This document shows positions 56,801 through 64,000 of a stretch of DNA of 64,000 nt, one piece after another (position 1 is the first letter of the stretch; every line of letters starts with the position of its first letter). The notes under the pieces were generated by a model. It saw only the letters and a program-made list of their open reading frames with translations, had not been told where the DNA came from and did no database searches. Source of the stretch: Bradyrhizobium diazoefficiens (GTDB lineage: Bacteria > Pseudomonadota > Alphaproteobacteria > Rhizobiales > Xanthobacteraceae); the NCBI RefSeq assembly GCF_016599855.1, contig NZ_CP067041.1, positions 310,001 through 374,000 of the forward strand, in the 5' to 3' direction. The position numbers were made by a program, and so were the translations under genes.

Positions 56801-57172
56801 ATGAGCTTGACGTCGGAGGATGCCGATCCGAGTGAGCAGCGCGCAGTGGCGCGCCCCGCCGCTGCGAATACCCAGCCGAACCGTGTGACGTTCAACCGGC
56901 TCGAGCTGAACCGAATTCTCAATCTCTACGGCCGCATGGTCGCCGATGGCGAGTGGCGCGACTATGCCATCGACTTCCTCAAGGAACGCGCGGTGTTCTC
57001 GGTCTATCGCCGCGCCTCGGAAGTGCCGATCTACCGCATCGAGAAAGATCCGCGGCTCGCCCGCAAGCAGGGCATGTACAGCGTGATCTCGGCCACCGGC
57101 CTGATCCTGCGCCGCGGCCACGAGCTTGACCGCGTGCTGCTGGTGATCGACCGGAAACTGGCGGTAGTTTGA
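56801..57172 (+). CDS. DUF2794-family protein
   Basis: The product has 123 residues. After a variable N-terminus comes a conserved core: NRVTFNRLELNRILNLYGRM, YAIDFLKERAVFSVYRRASE, VPIYRIEKDPRLARKQGMYS and ATGLILRRGHELDRVLLVI, which matches the alphaproteobacterial DUF2794 family. No signal or membrane segment is seen; it is probably cytoplasmic. The function is unknown. AGGAGG lies 6-7 bases before the ATG at 56801, and the longer frame to 56621 is rejected. The 56395-56800 stretch before it holds the candidate small RNA, otherwise nothing clear. Confidence 0.88.
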   Translation: MSLTSEDADPSEQRAVARPAAANTQPNRVTFNRLELNRILNLYGRMVADGEWRDYAIDFLKERAVFSVYRRASEVPIYRIEKDPRLARKQGMYSVISATGLILRRGHELDRVLLVIDRKLAVV

Positions 57173-57183
57173 CGACCTTTGGT

Positions 57184-57226
57184 CGTCATTCCGGGGCGCG
57201 ACGAAGTCGCGAAACCGGAATCTCGA
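57184..57226. repeat. Half of a family F palindromic repeat
   Basis: CGTCATTCCGGGGCGCGACG and GTCGCGAAACCGGAATCTCG form one arm and part of the inner arm of family F. The rest is missing. It lies between the convergent DUF2794 and GNAT genes. Confidence 0.7.
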
Positions 57227-57248
57227 GCCGCATTCGCGACATCGGGAG

Positions 57249-57779
57249 CTAAGTCCCCGGCACCGTGCTCGCGCCCTCGCCGAGCTCGCGCTGCATCATC
57301 ACCGTATCGAGCCAGCGGCCGAATTTCAGCCCGACATTGGGATGCGTGCCGATCATCTTGAAGCCGCCCCTTGTGTGCACGCCGATCGAGCCGGCATTGG
57401 CGGAATCGCCGATCACGGCGATCATCTGGCGGAAGCCGCGCGCCTCGCATTCACTGATCAGCCGCTCCAGCAGCAGCGAGCCGATGCCGCGGCGGTGGAA
57501 GGTGGGATCGAGATAGATCGAGTTCTCGACGGTGAAGCGATAGGCCGGGCGGGGGCGATAGGCGCCGGCATAGGCGTAGCCGGCGATGCGGCCGTCGAGG
57601 ATGGCGACGAAATAGGGATAGCCGCCGTCGACCAGCGCGCGGTAGCGCCGCGTCATCTCAGCGAGGTCGGGCGGCTCTAGCTCGAACGTCGCGGTGCCCT
57701 CGCGGACGGCCTGCTGGTAGATGGCGGTGATGGCGGAGAGGTCGGCCTCGAGCGTGGGCCTGATTTCAGGTGCGGACAT
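57249..57779 (-). CDS. GNAT N-acetyltransferase (phosphinothricin/methionine-sulfoximine type)
   Basis: This 176-residue acetyltransferase has IRPTLEADLSAITAIYQQAV at the start, then VAILDGRIAGYAYAGAYRPR, the acetyl-CoA loop HRRGIGSLLLERLI and GDSANAGSIGVHTRGGFKMI. This block order is that of Pat/Bar-like enzymes that acetylate methionine sulfoximine or phosphinothricin; the natural substrate is not known. It is cytoplasmic and alone, convergent with the DUF2794 gene. Confidence 0.88.
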   Translation of the reverse strand: MSAPEIRPTLEADLSAITAIYQQAVREGTATFELEPPDLAEMTRRYRALVDGGYPYFVAILDGRIAGYAYAGAYRPRPAYRFTVENSIYLDPTFHRRGIGSLLLERLISECEARGFRQMIAVIGDSANAGSIGVHTRGGFKMIGTHPNVGLKFGRWLDTVMMQRELGEGASTVPGT

Positions 57780-57860
57780 GGGGCGAGATTAGAGGCTTCG
57801 CGCGGTGGCTGGAAGAGGCAACGCCGCCTCTGCGCCGTCAGCAGCCTCCACTTTCTCCAT

Positions 57861-57962
57861 CGTCATTCCCCGCGAAAGCGGGGAATCCAGTACGCCGCGG
57901 CCTCTCGGTCAACCACGACTGCCTCTGGAATACTGGATCGTCCGCCTTCGCGGACGATGACG
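57861..57962. repeat. Intergenic palindromic repeat, family G
   Basis: CGTCATTCCCCGCGAAAGCG on the left and TCCGCCTTCGCGGACGATGACG on the right form the outer arms, with AATCCAGTA and TACTGGAT inside. It lies between the divergent GNAT gene and the Bax-inhibitor gene terminator. One copy only in this window. Confidence 0.78.
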
Positions 57963-57991
57963 CCGAGTGTGTGGCGCCCATCGCCGCAAAC

Positions 57992-58018
57992 AAAAACCCC
58001 GGCCCAGCGGCCGGGGCT
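57992..58018 (-). terminator. Intrinsic terminator after the Bax-inhibitor-1 gene
   Basis: On the minus strand CCCCGGCC, a 4-base loop and GGCCGGGG are followed by TTTTT. It is 27 bases after the stop at 58045. Confidence 0.85.
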
Positions 58019-58044
58019 CGTGTCCGTTCTCTCTGGCCTTGCGC

Positions 58045-58836
58045 TTAGTCGCGCTGGCCGAGCAGCTGCAAGAGCAGCGTGAACAGGTTGATGAAGTTCA
58101 AATATAGGGACAGCGCACCGGAGATCGCCGCACGCTCGGCGATGTCACCACCCGCCGAGGCGTAGCCGTAGATGTAGTCGTTCTTCAGCCGCTGGGTGTC
58201 CCAGGCGGTAAGGCCCGCGAACACCAGCACGCCGACCACCGAGACGATGAACTGCAGCGCGGTGCTGGCCAGGAACAAATTGACCAGGCTCGCGATGATT
58301 ATGCCGATCAGGCCCATGAACAGGAACGAGCCCATGCCACTCATGTCACGCTTGGTGGTGTAGCCGTAGAGGCTGAGCGCACCGAAGGTGGCTGCGGTGA
58401 TGAAGAACACCCGCACGATCGAGGTGTGCGTGTACACCAGGAAGATCGAGGACAGCGAGATGCCCATCAGGGCCGAGAACACCCAGAACAGGATCTGGGC
58501 GGTCGAGGGGGCGAGACGGTTGATGCCGGCCGAGATCACGAAAACCATGGCGAGCGGCGCCAGCATGAACAGCCACTTCAGCGGGCTCACGAACATCGCG
58601 TAGCCGAACGGCGTCAGAAACAGCTTGCCGACACGGACGGCTTCCGCCGTCGGAACGTCAGTCACGGCGGCCATATAGACGCCGAGCGCGGCGAGGCCGG
58701 TGATGGCGAGGCCAATGCTCATGTAATTGTAGATGCGCAGCATGTAGGCGCGCAGACCGGCGTCGACCGTCGCGGCGTCAACACGCCCGGCGGCCCTGCC
58801 GAAAGGAGAAGCGTAATTGCGGTCTAGGTCCGACAT
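58045..58836 (-). CDS. Bax inhibitor-1/YccA-family membrane protein
   Basis: This 263-residue protein has seven hydrophobic helices and starts MSDLDRNYASPFGRAAGRVD. GLRAYMLRIYNYMSIGLAIT, TAWDTQRLKNDYIYG and ALSLYLNFINLFTLLLQLLG are family hallmarks. YccA-type members modulate FtsH protease or act as calcium-leak channels in some species; the role here is not known. GGGAA lies 8 bases before the ATG at 58836, favoured over an upstream ATG at 58881. The 281-base gap upstream (58837-59117) shows nothing clear; it holds the promoter. Confidence 0.92.
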   Translation of the reverse strand: MSDLDRNYASPFGRAAGRVDAATVDAGLRAYMLRIYNYMSIGLAITGLAALGVYMAAVTDVPTAEAVRVGKLFLTPFGYAMFVSPLKWLFMLAPLAMVFVISAGINRLAPSTAQILFWVFSALMGISLSSIFLVYTHTSIVRVFFITAATFGALSLYGYTTKRDMSGMGSFLFMGLIGIIIASLVNLFLASTALQFIVSVVGVLVFAGLTAWDTQRLKNDYIYGYASAGGDIAERAAISGALSLYLNFINLFTLLLQLLGQRD

Positions 58837-59117
58837 GGTCGAATTCCCGTTGGTTGCCCGGTCCGGCACGAGGGTCGCCATGCCGCCGGTTCGTCAATTC
58901 TATCTCGGATACCGATGTCTGCCGATATTAATTTTGGCTAACAACCGGGGCTCCGAACCCATCCGATATGTGGGAAACTAACACATTCGCTGCAACCGTC
59001 CACGCGCGGCTGAATGTCGCCCCTCCGCACCAATCCTGACGAGAGCCTGACAAGTGGACGTGGTTCATCGCAGGAATCGTGCGATTACGGTCCCACGCTT
59101 CCATTCGCTACCTTTTG

Positions 59118-61688
59118 TCACAAATTCCGCAACACTGTGGCGGGCTTTTTGTTCAACGCCAGCAGCGTACCGGCGAGACCGAGCCCGACGGTGACGACCA
59201 GGGCGGCCGCCACCACGCCGGCCGCGCTGCCGGCCTGCCAGACGAAGGTCAGCGTCATCAGCCGCGTCACGATCATCCAGGCCGCGACGCTGCCGGCGAT
59301 CACGCCGAACATTGCGGTGGCAAGGCCGATCAATAGATATTCGAGCGCATAAGCGCCGAGCAGCCGCAGCCGTGTGGCGCCCAGCGTCTTCAGGATCACG
59401 GCGTCGTAGACCCGGTGGCGATGGCCGGCGGCGAGTGCGCCGCCCAGCACCAGGATCGCCGAGATCAGGGTCACGGCGCTGGCGCCGCGGATGGCAAGCG
59501 CCAGATTAGTCACGACTGTGCCGACCGTCTCCATCACCTCGCGCACCCGAACGCTCGTCACCATCGGATAGGTGTCCGCGACCTGCTTGATGATCTGGCC
59601 GTCGCCGGCCGCATCGCCGCCGGCTTCGGTCAGCGTCGCGACGTGGGTGTGTGGCGCGCCCTTGAACGCGTTCGGCGAGAACACCAGCACGAAATTGATG
59701 CCCATCCCCTGCCAGTCGATGGTGCGCAGATTGCCGATTCTCGCCGGAATGTCGCGGCCGAGCACGTTGATGACGATTTCGTCGCCGAGCTTGAGGCCGA
59801 GCCCGTCCGCGATCTTCTTCTCCATCGAGACCAGCGGCGGGCCGGAATAGTCGGCGCCCCACCACTCGCCCTCGACCACTTTGGAGCCCTTCGGCAACTC
59901 GCCGGTATAGGTCAGGCCGCGGTCGCTTTGCAGCACCCATTCGGAATCGGTGGTGGGCTTGAGGTCCTCGGCGCGCACCCCGCGCGCGCTGACGATGCGC
60001 CCGCGCAGCATCGGCACGTCCTCGACCTTCGCGCCGGGCGCGATCCGGCGCAGATAATCGTCGAAGGGGGCTGCCTGCGTGCTCGGAATGTCGATGAAGA
60101 AGAACGACGGCGCGCGGTCCGGGAGCGCTGCGAGGAACTGCCGGCGCAGATTGCCGTCGATCTGGGTGATGGTGACGAGCACGGCAAGGCCGAGACCGAG
60201 CGACAGCACGACGGAGGGCGTCAGTGCGCCCGGCCGATGGATGTTGGCGATCGCGAGCCGCAGCATGGTGAAGCGGGTGCGCGGCAGCCGCCGCGCGATT
60301 GCCATCAGCGCGGCGGCGACCCCGCGCAGCACCGCGAAAACGACGACAGAGGAGAGCACGAACACAGCGGCGATGCGCTTGTCGAAGGACAGTCCGATCA
60401 CCACAGCGATGAGCAGGGCGACGACGACGCCCATGAGCACGAGATAGCTCCAGCGCGGCCGGTGCCATTCCGAGCTAATGGTGTCGCGGAACAGTGCGGC
60501 GACCGGCACGTCATGCACGCGGCCGAGCGGCCACAGGCCGAAGGCGAGCGCCGTGAGGAGGCCATAGACGAAGGACAGTGCGAGCTCGTCGGCATGCACG
60601 GCCGGCACCACCGGCAGCGGCAAGAGCTTTCCGAACAGACCAACGATGGCGAACGGCATGGCCGCGCCGAGCACGAGGCCAATCACCGAGCCGATGGCCG
60701 CGAGCAGGACGACTTGCGCGAGATAAATTCCGAACACGTCGCGCCCCGTGGCGCCGACGGCCTTGAAGGCCGCGATCACTTCGAGCCGGCGGTCGATATG
60801 GCTCTTCACGGCGTTGGCGACACCGACGCCGCCGACCAGCAGCGCGGCGAGGCCGACCAGCGTCAGGAACTGCGTAAAGCGGCTGATATTACGCTCGAGC
60901 TGGGGCGAAGCATTGGAACGGCTGCGAACCTCCCAGCCGGCCTGCGGCGCGGCATTCCGCGCATCCGCGATGAAGGCGTCGGTGGCGCCGTCGCTGTTGG
61001 CCGTGTCGGGCAGTTTCACCCGGTAGACCCAGCGCACCAGGCTGCCGGGCTGGATCAGCCCGGTGGCACGCAAGGCAGCCTCGCTGATCAGGAAGCGCGG
61101 GCCAAAACCGATGCCGCTGGCGAGCTTGTCGGGCTCGGCCTCGACGCTGCTGCGGATCTGGAAGGTCGCCGAGCCGATGGTGACGCGGTCGCCGATTTTG
61201 AGCGAGAGCCGCGCCAGCAGCGCCGGATCGGCAGCGGCGCCGAATGCGCCGTCTCGCTCCGCCACCAGATCGGCCAGCGGCAATTGCGGTGCCAGCGTCA
61301 ATTGTCCGAGCATCGGATAGGTGTCGTCGACAGCCTTCATCTCGACCAGCGCCAGCTTGCCATCAGTCGAGTGCGCCATGCCGCGCAAGGTGGCGGCGCT
61401 GGAGACCGTCCCGCGCGAGCGCAGGAAGGCGACCTCGTCGGGTTTCGCCTCGCGCTGGAACAGCACGAAAGAGACATCGCCGCCGAGCAGCGTGCGGCCT
61501 TCGCGGGCGAGACTGTCGCTCAAGCTCGCCGACACCGAGCCGACGCCGGCGATTGCCATCACGCCGAGCGCGATGCAGGCGATGAAGACGTAGAAGCCGC
61601 GCAAGCCTCCGCGCAATTCGCGCAGCGCATAACGCAGCGACAGCGCGATGCCGTTCGGCTTCGCAAACGGTTCGGCGGCTACGCTCAT
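59118..61688 (-). CDS. FtsX-like ABC transporter permease (YbbP-type)
   Basis: The product has 856 residues and about ten membrane helices in two FtsX-like blocks. The first helix (GGLRGFYVFIACIALGVMAI) leads into a long periplasmic domain (about residues 50-260), with a second large periplasmic domain later. The C-terminal helices contain GASAVTLISAILVLGGALAA. It overlaps the ATPase gene by 4 bases and forms one unit with it. Together these match the YbbA-YbbP systems, which may move lipids or release hydrolases such as TesA. A TesA-like gene is the divergent neighbour. Confidence 0.9.
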   Translation of the reverse strand: MSVAAEPFAKPNGIALSLRYALRELRGGLRGFYVFIACIALGVMAIAGVGSVSASLSDSLAREGRTLLGGDVSFVLFQREAKPDEVAFLRSRGTVSSAATLRGMAHSTDGKLALVEMKAVDDTYPMLGQLTLAPQLPLADLVAERDGAFGAAADPALLARLSLKIGDRVTIGSATFQIRSSVEAEPDKLASGIGFGPRFLISEAALRATGLIQPGSLVRWVYRVKLPDTANSDGATDAFIADARNAAPQAGWEVRSRSNASPQLERNISRFTQFLTLVGLAALLVGGVGVANAVKSHIDRRLEVIAAFKAVGATGRDVFGIYLAQVVLLAAIGSVIGLVLGAAMPFAIVGLFGKLLPLPVVPAVHADELALSFVYGLLTALAFGLWPLGRVHDVPVAALFRDTISSEWHRPRWSYLVLMGVVVALLIAVVIGLSFDKRIAAVFVLSSVVVFAVLRGVAAALMAIARRLPRTRFTMLRLAIANIHRPGALTPSVVLSLGLGLAVLVTITQIDGNLRRQFLAALPDRAPSFFFIDIPSTQAAPFDDYLRRIAPGAKVEDVPMLRGRIVSARGVRAEDLKPTTDSEWVLQSDRGLTYTGELPKGSKVVEGEWWGADYSGPPLVSMEKKIADGLGLKLGDEIVINVLGRDIPARIGNLRTIDWQGMGINFVLVFSPNAFKGAPHTHVATLTEAGGDAAGDGQIIKQVADTYPMVTSVRVREVMETVGTVVTNLALAIRGASAVTLISAILVLGGALAAGHRHRVYDAVILKTLGATRLRLLGAYALEYLLIGLATAMFGVIAGSVAAWMIVTRLMTLTFVWQAGSAAGVVAAALVVTVGLGLAGTLLALNKKPATVLRNL

Positions 61689-62404
61689 GCTTTGATCGTC
61701 TGCGTGTCGATGCGGCCCGAGCGCAGGCGGATCACGCGATCGCAGCGATGCGCGAGCGAGGAATCGTGCGTGACCAGCACCAGCGTCATGCCGCGCTCGC
61801 CGTGCTTGGTGAAGAGCAGATCGATAATCTGCTTTCCGGTGGTCTCGTCGAGATTGCCGGTCGGCTCGTCGGCGACGAGGATGGCGGGATCGGGCGCCAG
61901 CGCGCGCGCGAGCGCCACGCGTTGCTGCTCGCCGCCGGAGAGTTGCGTCGGATAATGATGCAGGCGGTCGCCGAGCCCGACCGATTGCAGCTCCTCCGCC
62001 GCGCGCTTGTTGGCGTCGGGATTGCCGGCGAGCTCGAGCGGCACCGCGACATTCTCCAGCGCCGTCATGGTCGGGATCAGATGGAAGGACTGGAAGACGA
62101 TGCCGACCTGGCGGCCGCGGAAGCGGGCCAGAGCGTCCTCGTCGAGGGCATTGAAAGGCGTGCCATTGACCACCACCTCTCCGCTATCAGGACGCTCCAG
62201 CCCCGCCATCACCATCAGCAGCGTGGATTTGCCCGAGCCTGACGGGCCGATCAGGCCGATCGTCTCGCCCGAGCCGACGCGCAGGCTGATATCCTTGAGG
62301 ATGTGAACGCGTGCCGCCCCCGTACCCAATGACAGATTGACGTTGGAGATGGCGATGGTGTCCGCGGCAGCGGCGAGCGAAGAGGATTCGATGCGAGTGT
62401 CCAT
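61685..62404 (-). CDS. ABC transporter ATP-binding protein (YbbA-type)
   Basis: The product is about 239 residues from the ATG at 62404. It has Walker [20 protein letters not shown], the signature [16 protein letters not shown] and Walker [14 protein letters not shown]. It belongs to the MacB/LolD/YbbA ATPase group that serves FtsX-like permeases. Its stop overlaps the permease start. It is divergent from a TesA-like esterase gene, an arrangement also found in enterobacteria (ybbAP-tesA), which supports a functional link between them. Confidence 0.93.
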   Translation of the reverse strand: MDTRIESSSLAAAADTIAISNVNLSLGTGAARVHILKDISLRVGSGETIGLIGPSGSGKSTLLMVMAGLERPDSGEVVVNGTPFNALDEDALARFRGRQVGIVFQSFHLIPTMTALENVAVPLELAGNPDANKRAAEELQSVGLGDRLHHYPTQLSGGEQQRVALARALAPDPAILVADEPTGNLDETTGKQIIDLLFTKHGERGMTLVLVTHDSSLAHRCDRVIRLRSGRIDTQTIKA

Positions 62405-62459
62405 GGTCCGGTCATATGGCAACTCCGATAGCGCGGTCGAGAGGCGTTACGGATTGTTC

Positions 62460-63095
62460 ATGCACATAGCCGTGTTGATGCTCGCTTTGATGACGATTGC
62501 GAACCCGGCTTGGGCGGAGGCGACAAAGCCGGTCAAGCTTGTCGTTCTCGGCGATTCCTTGAGCGCCGGCCTTGGCCTTCCGGGCCAGGACGCATTTCCC
62601 ATGAAGCTTCAAAAAGCCTTGCAGGCCAAAGGCATAGCCATTGACATGACCAACGCCGGCGTGTCGGGCGACACTTCGTCCGGCGGCCGCGACCGGCTCG
62701 ACTGGTCGGTGCCCGATGGAACCGATGGCGTCATCGTCGAGCTCGGCGCCAACGACGCGATGCATGGCATCGACCCCGACTTGACGCGGGCCGCGCTGAC
62801 CGACATCGTTCAGCGTCTCAAGGCGCGCAAGATCGCCGTGATGCTGTGTGGCATGCTGGCGCCGCCGAATTTCGGCGCGGACTACGGCGCGCGCTTCAAT
62901 TCGATTTATCCGGATCTGGCGAAACAATTCGACGTGCCGCTCTATCCGTTCTTCCTCGACGGCGTCGCCGCCGACGCCAAGCTCAACCAGGCCGACGGCA
63001 TCCATCCGACGGCAGTCGGTGTCGATATCATCGTTGGCAAGATCATGCCCACAGTGGAGGCATTCGTTGGCACGATTGCTCAGCAACGGCGTTGA
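62460..63095 (+). CDS. TesA-like SGNH arylesterase/lysophospholipase
   Basis: The product is about 211 residues from the ATG at 62460. A signal peptide (HIAVLMLALMTIANPAWAEA) leads to an SGNH hydrolase: the serine in VVLGDSLSAGLGLP, GAND in LGANDAMHGI, and the Asp-His pair in DGIHPTAVG. It is similar to E. coli TesA, a periplasmic thioesterase/protease I/lysophospholipase. Another ATG at 62403 overlaps the divergent ATPase start codon and would give a longer signal peptide. The pairing with YbbA/YbbP genes fits the enterobacterial order. Confidence 0.9.
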   Translation: MHIAVLMLALMTIANPAWAEATKPVKLVVLGDSLSAGLGLPGQDAFPMKLQKALQAKGIAIDMTNAGVSGDTSSGGRDRLDWSVPDGTDGVIVELGANDAMHGIDPDLTRAALTDIVQRLKARKIAVMLCGMLAPPNFGADYGARFNSIYPDLAKQFDVPLYPFFLDGVAADAKLNQADGIHPTAVGVDIIVGKIMPTVEAFVGTIAQQRR

Positions 63096-63268
63096 ATGCA
63101 GGCAGCGCCAACCCTAATTCCCAGGGTTTTACCGGGGAGAGGCCCGCGATGCTTCGCAGAGTCACACAACTGCGATAGGAATCAGGGTACCGGTGATTCG
63201 TCACCGGCTCTAAAATTTGGATATGATCCTTCCCAGGGATCATGCCCAAGCATCGGGAGTGCGAAACG

Positions 63269-63805
63269 ATGCCGCGTTTGTTCACTGGTCTGGAAATTCC
63301 GGCCGAGATCGGCCAGTCGCTTTCCAACTTACGGGGCGGCCTTCCCGGCGCCCGGTGGATCGATCCCGAAAATTATCACGTCACTCTGCGCTTCATCGGC
63401 GATATCGACGGCATGTCCGCCAACGAGATCGCCTCAATGCTGTTTCGCGTCGACCGCAAGCCGTTCGAGGTGAAGGTGCAGGGGCTGACGAGCTTCGGCG
63501 GCCGCAAGCCGCGCGCGGTGGTCGCCACCATCGCGCCGAGCAAGCCGCTGATGGATTTGCAGGCCGAACTCGAACGCATGATGCAGCGGATCGGTCTCGA
63601 TCCCGAAGGACGCAAATTCATTCCGCATGTCACGCTGGCCCGTCTGCACGACGCCACCGACCGCGACGTCGCCGACTATCTCTCCCTGCGCGGCTATTTT
63701 CCAAGCAAGGCTTTCATGGCGGAGCGGTTCGTACTGTTCTCATCGCGCGCATCGACCGGCGGCGGCCCGTATGTGGTCGAGGACGCCTACGAGCTGTGTG
63801 AGTAG
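63269..63805 (+). CDS. thpR: RNA 2',3'-cyclic phosphodiesterase (ThpR-like)
   Basis: The 178-residue 2H-phosphoesterase has two HxTx motifs, in NYHVTLRFIGD and IPHVTLARLHD, the catalytic pair of the superfamily. MPRLFTGLEIPAEIGQSLSN opens the fold. It hydrolyses 2',3'-cyclic phosphates at RNA ends in the family; here the substrate is inferred. A GGGAG site lies about 9 bases before the ATG at 63269. The 173 bases between it and the esterase gene show nothing clear. Confidence 0.9.
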   Translation: MPRLFTGLEIPAEIGQSLSNLRGGLPGARWIDPENYHVTLRFIGDIDGMSANEIASMLFRVDRKPFEVKVQGLTSFGGRKPRAVVATIAPSKPLMDLQAELERMMQRIGLDPEGRKFIPHVTLARLHDATDRDVADYLSLRGYFPSKAFMAERFVLFSSRASTGGGPYVVEDAYELCE

Positions 63806-63814
63806 CATGGCTTT

Positions 63815-63850
63815 CGTGCCCCGGACGCGCCGCAGCGCGTCCGGGACACG
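63815..63850. repeat. Short palindrome after the ThpR-like gene
   Basis: CGTGCCCCGGACGCGC and GCGCGTCCGGGACACG form a nearly perfect hairpin around a 4-base centre. It may be a small member of the palindromic families or a terminator-like structure, without a T-run. Confidence 0.7.
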
Positions 63851-63916
63851 GAACGCATAGAGCCCCGCACCAATTGACGGCTTGCAATTTCCGCCGGTCT
63901 CTGGCGGTAAAGAGTG

Positions 63917-64000
63917 ATGCTCTCCACCCAGAATTCCTCCTTCAGCGAAGCATACCAGGCCCAGATCGCGTCCGGCGCGATCGAACCCGATGCTGCTCAG
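63917..64000 (+). CDS. zapE: Cell division protein ZapE (AFG1-family ATPase), N-terminal fragment
   Basis: The first 28 codons run off the right end of the window. MLSTQNSSFSEAYQAQIASG followed by AIEPDAAQ matches the N-terminus of ZapE/AFG1-type ATPases, which have the pattern of a Tyr in a helix, then GxxExDxxQ. The rest of the gene is outside the window. In Bradyrhizobium zapE usually precedes mdh and sucC, so a TCA gene cluster probably continues to the right. That is an inference. Confidence 0.65.
   Translation, partial: MLSTQNSSFSEAYQAQIASGAIEPDAAQ

Noticed and set aside
59415..61955. 846-residue frame antisense to the FtsX-like permease gene
   Set aside because: The permease on the other strand is certain. 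The shadow has no motif, signal or ribosome site and consists of charged residues typical of such frames.

Overview
The window looks like a stretch of chromosome from a Bradyrhizobium-type alphaproteobacterium, probably close to B. japonicum/B. diazoefficiens. The base composition is strongly GC-rich. The gene content fits that lineage: DUF2794 and DUF2336 proteins, a BacA-like ABC exporter, sdhCDAB, a cytochrome c maturation cluster next to acnA with an Irr-type palindrome between them, and zapE at the right edge. The genus is inferred from gene families and architecture, not from a database match. There is no rRNA, tRNA, CRISPR array or prophage. One IS110-family transposase is present.

Layout. 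0-10 kb: the end of a PAP2 phosphatase, argG, a large proline-rich OmpA-like protein, a frameshifted proline-rich remnant, a VOC protein, an FkbM methyltransferase, a BacA/SbmA-like ABC transporter and a hybrid histidine kinase. 10-14 kb: succinate dehydrogenase genes sdhCDAB, read right to left. 14-21 kb: matB divergent from an SDR gene, a fasciclin protein, a cytochrome b561/molybdopterin oxidoreductase pair, an MFS transporter and leuB. 22-24 kb: the IS110 transposase and a hexapeptide acetyltransferase. 24-32 kb: asd, a beta-carbonic anhydrase, a CitE-like CoA ester lyase, a Crp/Fnr regulator flanked by a 72-bp direct repeat, a glycosyltransferase and leuD. 32-36 kb: small secreted proteins and leuC. 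36-40 kb: the translation and protein-targeting block rpsP-rimM-trmD-rplS, with ffh upstream. 40-49 kb: a metallo-hydrolase, an exported SIMPL/GyrI-like pair, dapF-mtaB, a DUF2336 protein, an RluA-type pseudouridine synthase and ftsY-yciB. 49-52 kb: ccmA, ccmB, ccmC, ccmD and ccmG. 52-64 kb: acnA, a DUF1223 protein, a candidate minus-strand small RNA, a DUF2794 protein, a GNAT enzyme, a Bax-inhibitor-1 protein, a YbbAP-like ABC system divergent from a TesA-like esterase, a ThpR-like phosphodiesterase and the start of zapE.

Function. Most of the window is core metabolism and housekeeping: arginine, leucine and aspartate-family amino acids (argG, leuB, leuC, leuD, asd, dapF), the TCA cycle (sdh, acnA), cytochrome c maturation, and the two SRP GTPases (ffh, ftsY). 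Between genes lies a dense mosaic of palindromic repeats, roughly 40-185 bp each and from at least seven families. They nearly always follow stop codons. One forms the C-terminus of RimM, one separates sdhB from sdhA and one separates ccmB from ccmA.

The observations most worth following up are the minus-strand structured RNA near 56.5 kb, the Irr-like box between ccmA and acnA, the Crp/Fnr islet bounded by a copy of the 3' end of the lyase gene, the repeat-derived RimM tail, and a possible leaderless small ORF upstream of leuC. I saw no clearly new multi-gene system.
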